A stretch of 6,268 bases of DNA from Gemmatimonadota bacterium (lineage in GTDB: Bacteria > GCA-2686955): the NCBI GenBank assembly GCA_002686955.1, contig NYZA01000090.1, positions 1 to 6,268 of the forward strand, in the 5' to 3' direction. Shown in pieces: positions 1 to 5,198 of the stretch. The notes beneath the pieces were generated by a model, which ran no database searches, had not been told where the DNA came from, and worked only from the letters and a program-made list of their open reading frames with translations. The position numbers and the translations under genes are program-made. Numbering within the stretch: position 1 is the stretch's first letter; each line of letters starts with the position of its first letter.

Positions 1-1
1 C

Positions 2-517
2 GCCATGGCGGATTGGCTCGCCGGGCAGAACATCGACTTCGATCCGGCCGACGCGCTGGATCGCTCCGACCTCGCTCTCTTCGAGTCGTTCAGCGGAAAC
101 AGCCTCTGGGGAGGGGCTTCGCTCCGCTACACCCTAGGCGATCGAGATGGCCGATCCGCCTACATCGGTCTGGGCGCCAACTACTTCTCGGTGCCACGAG
201 TCGACTACGCCTATGGTTTCAGGCGGGTGGAGTTCACCTACGAAGACGATCTCGGCAACGAGGTCGAGACCGCCTACAATCCCTCGGACTACTTCCCCAT
301 GGGGGATGACGGGGAGCGGGAGGAGTTCAGCCGCGCGCACAACAACGAGACCTCGGTCGAGGAGCGCTCGGGAGTCGGCGCGGTAGTCGGCTTCGGACTT
401 CTGTGGAAGGTCTCCGACGCCGTGCGTTTTCATGCGAATCTCGTCTACAACGAGGGCATCAGCGAAGACCTCACGCTCCTCGGTGGGGGCGTCGGCGTGG
501 GTCTGGCCCTACCGTAG
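2..517 (+). CDS. Probable outer-membrane beta-barrel protein, C-terminal part (5' end outside window)
   Basis: The frame is open from the first complete codon at base 2 to a TAG at 515-517, so the window holds about 171 C-terminal residues. The ATG at base 5 is unlikely to be the true start: no signal peptide follows it and the protein begins mid-domain. The sequence shows alternating hydrophobic and polar stretches with aromatic and Gly residues (for example SLWGGASLRYTLG, SAYIGLGANYFSV, GVGAVVGFGLLW, VRFHANLVYN, GGGVGVGLALP), as in transmembrane beta-strands, separated by an acidic, hydrophilic loop around residues 75-120 of the fragment. It ends on a Gly-rich strand, as barrels usually do, although the last residue is Pro rather than the usual Phe. 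I cannot assign a family or a substrate. It converges on the ceramidase-like gene with a 7-bp gap. Calling it a barrel is an inference from the strand pattern. Confidence 0.6.
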   Translation, partial: AMADWLAGQNIDFDPADALDRSDLALFESFSGNSLWGGASLRYTLGDRDGRSAYIGLGANYFSVPRVDYAYGFRRVEFTYEDDLGNEVETAYNPSDYFPMGDDGEREEFSRAHNNETSVEERSGVGAVVGFGLLWKVSDAVRFHANLVYNEGISEDLTLLGGGVGVGLALP

Positions 518-524
518 CGTAGCT

Positions 525-2087
525 CTACCTCAACCGGCGCCGGCTCGGCGTCAACAGGTCGATCACCGCCTCGGCCGACTCGACCATCAGGGGGCCCGTC
601 TCCGGTCCGTAGAGGGTTGCGCCGGACTCGTAGCCTCCGGCCCAGTATTCGTCTTGTGAAACCATGTAGCCGAGGTGGCCGTTCGCCAAGCCTACGACGA
701 AGCTGCGGGGGTGTCCGCGGCTGTCGCCGTACTCCTTGATCTCCAGGCCGATGGCCGTCGTGGCCTCACCGGGCATGCTCACGAAAAGCGCCGGCCCGAC
801 GCGGATTCCGCTGAAGTTCGTGTCGTTCCGCTCGACCAATCCGAAGAGGGGCACCGTCATATTTCCGGGAGCCGGCGGCTCCAAAAAGAAGCCGGGGCGC
901 ATGTACGGTGCCGGAAGATCGACGAATACGTGGGCGCCGGACAGCTCGGCCCGGTCCCACGTGGTGATCTCGTCGCGGAGCGAGAGCACGTGCTCCGCCA
1001 TCGCCTCACCCCATAGCTGGGAACGCTCCCAGTCATCGGCACCGCCCACCGATGATGGAGACACATCGCCTTCGGTTCCGTTGAGGAAGAGCGCGGTGGC
1101 TCCCAGCGTGGTCTCGAGCTCGGCGCGCGCCCGCCCCATGCAGTCGGCGGTGAAGCGCATGTTGTCACCGCCCAGCATCGTGCCGTGCACCGCAAAGTTG
1201 AAGACGATCGCCTTGGGGTTTCCACCCGCATCATCGGCCCGCAAGACTGCGAGCTCCGGGTCGACAATCGTCTGCCCCTCTCGTCGGTTTCGGCTCAAGC
1301 CAAAATCCTCGTTAGTGGATCCGACCCCGATTCGACCCGGCTCCAGGTCGGCGACGGCGTCGATGATCGCCCCCGCCACCTCGTCGACCAATGCGCGATA
1401 GATCCTCAGGTCGAAAAGATCGGCCGCGAACCACCACAGAAAACGGTCGGCGGCGTCGCCGGGACCACCGTGGGAATGGGAGCCCCCGATGATCAGTCCC
1501 TCGCGTTCGATTCCGTACGGCTCCACCGCTCGCAACACATCTTCGAAAATCAGTTGGGTCACACCGACCGCATCGACCCCGACGAGGCAGGCCCGCTCTC
1601 CGTCGCTTTCGATCACCAGCGCCTTTGCGTAGACCTCATCGTGCACGCCGTGACTCGCTTTGAGCAGTTTCGCGTAGTAGAGGGGATCGAGGATCGGGTT
1701 CCAGAGGAAGGGGATCGTCTTGATTCGGTCGCCGTAGCCCGCCAGAGGGCAGCCTCTTGCGGGCGTAACCGCCCGGCTGCCGGCGCCGACGCGGATCTCT
1801 CCCAGGCCGTCGGTGTGAAAGGAGCTCCGCCGCCTGGAGGTGTCGATCGGATCGAGAACCTCGCTTCGGTACGCCTCTGCCACCTCCATCGCCGCCTGGA
1901 CAAGAGGATGATCGAAAGGCCCCATGCCCGCCGCCCGCATCAGCCGATCGACCGGCTCCTCTCCGGCGAGATCCGGTGTTCTCGCCACCTCTTCGAAGAA
2001 GGCTCGATCGATCGAATGCGCGTCCGCGCTCGTCCCACATGCCGCGAGTGCGAAGCACACCATCCACGATTGAATACTGTTTCGCAT
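525..2087 (-). CDS. Neutral/alkaline ceramidase-family lipoprotein (N-terminal catalytic domain type)
   Basis: This 520-residue protein resembles the catalytic domain of neutral/alkaline non-lysosomal ceramidases, zinc enzymes that hydrolyse the amide bond of ceramide to sphingoid base and fatty acid. The start at 2087 is preferred over an in-frame ATG at 2141, because it gives a lipoprotein signal peptide with lipobox LAAC (Cys17) and has AGGAG 4 nt upstream; the longer version lies inside the upstream gene. Residue +2 is Gly, so outer-membrane anchoring is expected. Family motifs occur in order: AVTPARGCPLAGYGDR (about 107-121), SHSHGGPGD (203-211, zinc-binding His region), FNFAVHGTM (296-304), NGTEGDVSP (336-344), MPGE (438-441, Glu expected to bind zinc) and NGHLGYMVSQDEY (469-481, Tyr region). 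The protein ends soon after the catalytic domain and lacks the extra C-terminal domain of long ceramidases. Residues 25-90 are a helical-looking segment of unknown role. The substrate could be another N-acyl amide. It is the second gene of an operon with the PHP hydrolase. Confidence 0.85.
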   Translation of the reverse strand: MRNSIQSWMVCFALAACGTSADAHSIDRAFFEEVARTPDLAGEEPVDRLMRAAGMGPFDHPLVQAAMEVAEAYRSEVLDPIDTSRRRSSFHTDGLGEIRVGAGSRAVTPARGCPLAGYGDRIKTIPFLWNPILDPLYYAKLLKASHGVHDEVYAKALVIESDGERACLVGVDAVGVTQLIFEDVLRAVEPYGIEREGLIIGGSHSHGGPGDAADRFLWWFAADLFDLRIYRALVDEVAGAIIDAVADLEPGRIGVGSTNEDFGLSRNRREGQTIVDPELAVLRADDAGGNPKAIVFNFAVHGTMLGGDNMRFTADCMGRARAELETTLGATALFLNGTEGDVSPSSVGGADDWERSQLWGEAMAEHVLSLRDEITTWDRAELSGAHVFVDLPAPYMRPGFFLEPPAPGNMTVPLFGLVERNDTNFSGIRVGPALFVSMPGEATTAIGLEIKEYGDSRGHPRSFVVGLANGHLGYMVSQDEYWAGGYESGATLYGPETGPLMVESAEAVIDLLTPSRRRLR

Positions 2088-2091
2088 GGGG

Positions 2092-2096
2092 CTCCT
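2092..2096 (-). promoter_or_regulatory. Ribosome binding site of ceramidase-like gene, overlapping the upstream stop codon
   Basis: On the minus strand the junction reads GAGTAGGAGCCCCATG. The AGGAG lies 4 nt before the ATG and shares two bases with the TAG stop of the PHP-hydrolase gene (2095-2097). Ribosomes finishing the first gene would sit on this site, so translational coupling is likely. The site also settles the start at 2087 rather than at 2141. Confidence 0.75.
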
Positions 2097-3699
2097 ACTC
2101 CGAAACCAGCCAGATCGGCGACGACATCGCCTGGCCGCCATCCAACTCCGTCACGAAAGCATAGAAATGTGTTCCGGCCTGCTGATCGCTGAGATCGAGC
2201 GACACATAAACATCGGTTCCCGAAACCGACTCTTCGTGCACCAGGTCGATTCCGCGGAAGATCCGCACCGACGAGATCTCTTCGCCGCCGCGATCGGAAG
2301 CGCGCACGGAGATATGGATGTCTCCGGCCTCGACGACAGAGCCCATTTCGTATCCGTTCACCTTGAACGACAGCTCCATATTCGTATCGGTCGATGCGAA
2401 AAAGCGCCGTTTCGATATGGCGTCGATGATGGCGTCGCGCGTGAGCTCCGTCGCCAAAACGCCGGTTCGGTTGTCGTCATTCGTACCCCAGCCGTTCGAA
2501 TGGTTGTCTTGCGCGGTGAAGGGACCGATATGCCAGCCGGCGCGCAGGGCCTCGTCTAGATACGATATTTCTCCGCCGTATCCGATCGCATAGACGGGAA
2601 AATCGTGTCCGGCCTGCAGCCGTTCCTGGCCGATGTACATCGGATCGACCTTTGGATAGTAGGCGAAGTGATAGAATTCATTCCCGAAGAGATCGTACTC
2701 ACCGGGGTGATTGAAGGTCGCGATCGCTCCTTCCTGATCCCGCAGCCATCGATAGAAGGAACGTAGGGTCGGAGCACCGAACGCGCTGATGAAGCGAGGG
2801 GTGTTGAAGACGACGGAATGCCCGTGAAGGGGGTTGGAGTACTCGAAGCCGCGGAGCGCGACGAAAGTGCCCGGATCGTTCGCGGCATCTGCGCTGTTCT
2901 TCAGCAGCTTCCATTCGTTGTTCCACACGAAAGTCGAGATGAACTCCGCATGGTCCGACACGCCGAACCAGTCGAGCCCCCCTTCCTCGCGGGCATATCG
3001 ATACGCCTCTTCGGGGCCGTCCGAACCCGCTTGCCACGCGTCGAAGCTCACGTTGGTGTGCGAGTGCAGATAGCCGTAGTAGATCTCGTAATCGGTGTTC
3101 GGGGCTTCCCGGCTGAGAGGCGTCGGCTCGAGCAGATCGGTGACTCCGGGATCGGCGCCCGGCCCAGTATCTTCGCGTCGGAGCGCATCCAGCAGGGCAT
3201 CGCCCTGGAGCACCTGAAAACGCTCGACGATCGGCCGCGCCGAGGCCAGGCGCGCCTGCGTGTAGCCCAGACGGATATGGGCCAGGGCCTGCGCCCGGTC
3301 GACCGCCAGCTCCCTGAGATCGACCAGCTCGAGCAGACCGGCCACGAGCAGGCTGCGAACCCCTTCGTCGACTACGAAATGGCGCGCTATCAGCCATTCA
3401 TGAATCGAGGGGTCACGGTCGAGGATCTCGCGATAGGTCGCCACGATGAAGAGATCGTCGTCGGGAACGACCTCGCGAAAGGCGGGGGAATCGACGAGCT
3501 CGAAAAGCAGCGAGACACCGACGCCGTCTCGTTGGATCCGCTCGATCCCACGCGCCAGCTCATCGGCGCTCGGAGCAGACCCGAGCAGATCGGAATAGAA
3601 ACGCCGAACTTCGTCGGCGGTGTCGTGAGCAAAGGCGTTCGTTGAAATGGCGATCGCCGTCGTGATGGCGAGAACGGTGCTGGAAGCAAATCGGGCCAT
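2095..3699 (-). CDS. Exported PHP-type metallohydrolase (DUF3604, CehA/McbA-like) with DUF4214-like N-terminus
   Basis: A 534-residue protein with a Sec signal peptide, probable cleavage after AFA at residue 24. Residues 28-125 contain two helical repeats, EVRRFYSDLLGSAPSADEL and ATYREILDRDPSIHEWL, that resemble DUF4214 / phycobilisome-linker-like repeats of extracellular bacterial proteins. After a helical linker (130-200), the catalytic region has PHP-superfamily metal-binding motifs in order: YLHSHTNVSFD (H212, H214), GVSDHAEF (D249, H250), GFEYSN (E286), HGHSVVFN (H292, H294), FNHPGEYD (H331) and AQDNHSNGWGTNDDNRTG (D398, H400). AISKRRFFASTDTNMEL (427-443) fits the conserved downstream segment, and residues 445-534 look like a beta-sandwich tail. 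Characterised relatives include the carbaryl hydrolase CehA and McbA, but most of the family has no known substrate. The start has CAGGAG 9 nt upstream. It is the first gene of an operon with the ceramidase-like lipoprotein; a periplasmic or extracellular location is inferred. Confidence 0.85.
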   Translation of the reverse strand: MARFASSTVLAITTAIAISTNAFAHDTADEVRRFYSDLLGSAPSADELARGIERIQRDGVGVSLLFELVDSPAFREVVPDDDLFIVATYREILDRDPSIHEWLIARHFVVDEGVRSLLVAGLLELVDLRELAVDRAQALAHIRLGYTQARLASARPIVERFQVLQGDALLDALRREDTGPGADPGVTDLLEPTPLSREAPNTDYEIYYGYLHSHTNVSFDAWQAGSDGPEEAYRYAREEGGLDWFGVSDHAEFISTFVWNNEWKLLKNSADAANDPGTFVALRGFEYSNPLHGHSVVFNTPRFISAFGAPTLRSFYRWLRDQEGAIATFNHPGEYDLFGNEFYHFAYYPKVDPMYIGQERLQAGHDFPVYAIGYGGEISYLDEALRAGWHIGPFTAQDNHSNGWGTNDDNRTGVLATELTRDAIIDAISKRRFFASTDTNMELSFKVNGYEMGSVVEAGDIHISVRASDRGGEEISSVRIFRGIDLVHEESVSGTDVYVSLDLSDQQAGTHFYAFVTELDGGQAMSSPIWLVSE

Positions 3700-3708
3700 T
3701 CGAGCTGA

Positions 3709-3714
3709 CTCCTG
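3709..3714 (-). promoter_or_regulatory. Ribosome binding site of PHP-hydrolase gene
   Basis: CAGGAG on the minus strand, with a 9-nt spacer to the ATG at 3699. It supports this start, which also gives a clean signal peptide. The 62-bp gap back to the vapC stop contains a TAGAAT (3741-3746) that could serve as a -10 element, but I see no good -35, so readthrough from vapBC is equally possible. Confidence 0.6.
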
Positions 3715-3761
3715 AGTTGGACCTACCGGGTGTGCCGACCATTCTAGCCTGGGTTGGAACT

Positions 3762-4136
3762 CTATACTCTCTCCAGAAGCCGCACACCGGGCAATCCCTC
3801 GAAATCGGTACCGCTGGTCACGAGCTCGGCCTGATGCGACAAGGCGGTCGCATAGACGACCGAGTCGGCCATCGCCAAGCCTCGCTCCAGCCCGATATCG
3901 GCCGCCGATAGAGCCAGCGACTCGCTCAGCGGCACGAGAGCGGTCTGGGCGATCTGCGCGGCGGCGATGAGAGCGTCCTCCTCCCCGCGCTCCCTCTTGA
4001 TGAGTCTGTAGACCTCGAACAACACAAGCGTTGGGGTGATCAGCGAGTCGGGCATCGTGATGTAGCGCTCGTACTCACCAGCAAGTGGCCCCCCCGTGAA
4101 GAACTCGATCCATCCGCACGAATCGACCGTCTTCAC
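3762..4136 (-). CDS. vapC: PIN-domain ribonuclease toxin, VapC family
   Basis: A 124-residue, single-domain PIN protein of normal VapC length. PIN toxins are Mg/Mn-dependent endoribonucleases, many of which cleave tRNA or rRNA. The acidic active-site residues are all in place: D5 in VDSCGWIEFF, E41 in VLFEVYR, D91 in AMADSVVYATA and D111 in TSGTDFEGL, so the toxin looks catalytically intact. The start is GTG at 4134-4136; a strong GGAGG (4144-4148) lies 7 nt upstream, and the next Met is residue 28, beyond the first catalytic Asp. The GTG overlaps the TGA of the antitoxin gene as GTGA, the usual translationally coupled arrangement. The RNA target cannot be predicted from the sequence. Assignment to VapC rather than another PIN subgroup rests on the AbrB-fold partner and the gene order. 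Confidence 0.85.
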   Translation of the reverse strand: MKTVDSCGWIEFFTGGPLAGEYERYITMPDSLITPTLVLFEVYRLIKRERGEEDALIAAAQIAQTALVPLSESLALSAADIGLERGLAMADSVVYATALSHQAELVTSGTDFEGLPGVRLLERV

Positions 4137-4345
4137 GCGCGATCCTCCCGCTTTTCCCTGAGCCGAGCGCTGCTGATCCCCTCGACAAAGCCCCGCAGCT
4201 GCCGGGCAGGGCGAATCGGCACGAGGTGGATGACTCCCCCCTTTGTCAGAACCTGCACCGACTGTCCGGGCGAAAGCCCCAAAACCTGCCGGATCTCCCG
4301 TGGGATCACTACTTGATACTTGGTCGAAATCACGGCTTGGGCCAT
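4133..4345 (-). CDS. vapB: AbrB/MazE/SpoVT-fold antitoxin, VapB-like
   Basis: A 70-residue protein. Residues 4-44 form a swapped-hairpin AbrB/SpoVT DNA-binding domain: ISTKYQVVIPREIRQVLGLSPG followed by the strand-turn-strand QVLTKGGVIHLVPI. The last 26 residues, from PARQLRGFVEG on, are charged and would form the tail that binds and inhibits the PIN toxin. Such antitoxins neutralise VapC and, alone or in complex with it, repress their own promoter. The ATG at 4345 is preceded by a weak AGG (4355-4357) with 9-nt spacing. The gene is followed directly by vapC with a 4-nt overlap and lies 60 bp downstream of lexA on the same strand. Fold and toxin pairing are clear; autoregulation is known for the family but not shown here. 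Confidence 0.85.
   Translation of the reverse strand: MAQAVISTKYQVVIPREIRQVLGLSPGQSVQVLTKGGVIHLVPIRPARQLRGFVEGISSARLREKREDRA
4144..4148 (-). promoter_or_regulatory. Shine-Dalgarno for the GTG-started vapC, inside vapB
   Basis: GGAGG on the minus strand within the last codons of vapB, 7 nt before the GTG start of vapC. It is stronger than the site in front of vapB itself. It is the main evidence for the GTG start and fits coupled translation of antitoxin then toxin. Confidence 0.7.
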
Positions 4346-4405
4346 TGGGGCTTACCTACGATTCGTTGATCGATGCTAATAACGTAATACAAACACGATC
4401 CGAGA
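4346..4405 (-). promoter_or_regulatory. AT-rich vapBC upstream region with TAATAAC/TAATACA direct repeat
   Basis: This 60-bp gap between the lexA stop and the vapB start is much richer in A+T than its surroundings. It holds two 7-base direct repeats on the plus strand, TAATAAC (4377-4383) and TAATACA (4385-4391), spaced 8 bp apart. Placement and composition suit a vapBC promoter/operator. The best sigma70-like pair I find on the minus strand (TTGATC, 17 bp, TACGTT) is a poor match. I see no hairpin with a U-tract after lexA, so cotranscription from lexA into vapBC is possible. Confidence 0.35.
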
Positions 4406-5011
4406 TCAAATCCGCCGCACGACCCCTCGCACGATTCCCTGAATCCGGACGCGATCGGCCCGCATCAGTATCGGCGCCATGCGTTCGTTGGCCGGCTGCA
4501 ACCGAACCACGTCGCCCTCGGGGAAGAACTGCTTGACCGTCGCGGTCTCGCCGTCCACCAGTGCGATGACGGTCTGCCCTCGTTCAGCGGTCTTCCGCTC
4601 TTCGACGATCAGAATATCGCCATCGGCGATATGCTCGTCGACCATCGACCAGCCCCGCACCCGCAATGCGTAACTTGCGGTTCCGCGCAGCAAGCCCTCG
4701 GGAATCCGGAGCTTCTCGTCGTCGACCACCGCCTCGATCGGCATGCCGGCGGCCACCTCGCCCAGCAGTGGGATCTCCACGGACGCCGGAGCGCTCTCAT
4801 CCTCGACCACCACTTCCATCGAACGCCCGCGATTCCAATCGCGCTCGATCGCCCCTTTCTCTTCGAGGTTCTTGAGATGCTTGTGCACCGTCGCCAGCGA
4901 GGAGAGCTCGAAATGCCCCGCGATCTCCTCGAGAGTGGGTGCGTACCCCTCGGCGTCGATATACCCGCGCACGAAGTCGTAGATCTGCTTCTGCCGGCGT
5001 GTCAATCGCAT
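4406..5011 (-). CDS. lexA: LexA SOS-response repressor
   Basis: A 201-residue LexA of normal length. It represses DNA-repair genes and cleaves itself when stimulated by RecA on single-stranded DNA. Residues 1-65 are the winged helix (MRLTRRQKQIYDFVRGYI at the N-terminus; recognition helix near SLATVHKHLKNLEEKG, 38-53, closer to the Bacillus-type STVHxHL than to the E. coli sequence). The cleavage site is A88-G89 in GEVAAGMPIEA. The catalytic Ser is S122 in RVRGWSMVDEHIADGD and the general-base Lys is K160 in ETATVKQFF. The residue before the Ser is Trp, where Asp (GDSM) or Met (GMSM) is common in other LexAs. The start at 5011 has GGAGG 9 nt upstream; an in-frame extension to 5332 exists but crosses into the upstream gene, is Arg-rich and resembles no LexA. 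The gene probably has its own promoter in the 187-bp upstream gap. Confidence 0.95.
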   Translation of the reverse strand: MRLTRRQKQIYDFVRGYIDAEGYAPTLEEIAGHFELSSLATVHKHLKNLEEKGAIERDWNRGRSMEVVVEDESAPASVEIPLLGEVAAGMPIEAVVDDEKLRIPEGLLRGTASYALRVRGWSMVDEHIADGDILIVEERKTAERGQTVIALVDGETATVKQFFPEGDVVRLQPANERMAPILMRADRVRIQGIVRGVVRRI

Positions 5012-5020
5012 GAGAAGGGT

Positions 5021-5025
5021 CCTCC
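5021..5025 (-). promoter_or_regulatory. Ribosome binding site of lexA
   Basis: GGAGG on the minus strand, 9 nt before the ATG at 5011. It fixes the lexA start, against the long in-frame N-terminal extension. Confidence 0.75.
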
Positions 5026-5039
5026 GTCCCTCAACACTC

Positions 5040-5056
5040 CGCCTGGATGGTAGGCG
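5040..5056. promoter_or_regulatory. Dyad CGCCT-N7-AGGCG covering the lexA -10 element (operator candidate)
   Basis: A perfect 5-bp inverted repeat, CGCCT (5040-5044) and AGGCG (5052-5056), with a 7-bp centre that contains nearly all of the predicted -10 hexamer. A repressor bound here would block RNA polymerase. LexA usually represses its own gene and its operator sequence differs widely between phyla, so this is a possible LexA box. The arms are short, so chance is a real alternative. Confidence 0.3.
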
Positions 5057-5075
5057 AAGGAAAAGCGAAAGACAA
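5047..5075 (-). promoter_or_regulatory. Candidate sigma70-type promoter of lexA
   Basis: On the minus strand TTGTCT (5070-5075) and TACCAT (5047-5052) are separated by exactly 17 bp; each matches the consensus hexamer at 4 of 6 positions. Transcription would start near 5040 and leave a 5' leader of about 30 nt that includes the GGAGG site. The assignment rests only on spacing, match and position. Confidence 0.45.
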
Positions 5076-5094
5076 GAGCCGGCCGTCGGTCTCC

Positions 5095-5134
5095 GACGTT
5101 TCGATGTAAGGAATTCTCGGAATGTCGAAACGTC
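5095..5134. repeat. Perfect 10-bp inverted repeat GACGTTTCGA-N20-TCGAAACGTC upstream of lexA
   Basis: Arms at 5095-5104 and 5125-5134 are exact reverse complements; the 20-bp centre contains GAATTC. Arm centres are 30 bp apart, about three helical turns, which would put two half-sites on the same DNA face. The repeat lies about 20-60 bp upstream of the candidate lexA -35, between the FGE-like gene and lexA. No T-tract follows it on the minus strand, so it does not look like an intrinsic terminator for the upstream gene. It may be a regulator-binding site or an RNA hairpin. What binds it is unknown. Confidence 0.6.
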
Positions 5135-5198
5135 AGTGTCGGTCTGGACATGCACGTTCCGAACTGCCCGGCCGGTCGACCTCACGGATTCCGGATCC

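Noticed and set aside
1185-2192. Long plus-strand open frame (about 335 codons) antisense to the ceramidase gene
   Set aside because: No domain is recognisable and its composition is that of a complement frame of a GC-rich gene. The minus strand carries clear ceramidase motifs over the same bases.
2818-3645. Plus-strand open frame (about 275 codons) antisense to the PHP-hydrolase gene
   Set aside because: It is a shadow of the real gene: low-information sequence rich in Arg, Val and Gly with no family motifs, while the minus strand shows the complete PHP motif set.
3708-3717. ACTC-CT-GAGT inverted repeat over the PHP-hydrolase ribosome binding site, possible RNA switch
   Set aside because: Four-base arms with a 2-base centre cannot form a stable hairpin and are expected by chance.
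4243-4536. Plus-strand open frame spanning vapB, the intergenic gap and the lexA end
   Set aside because: It crosses two well-supported minus-strand genes, has no recognisable domain and no convincing ribosome binding site.
5095-5134. Intrinsic terminator of the FGE-like gene
   Set aside because: The stem is good, but the loop would be about 20 nt and the minus-strand sequence that follows is GC-rich with no run of T.
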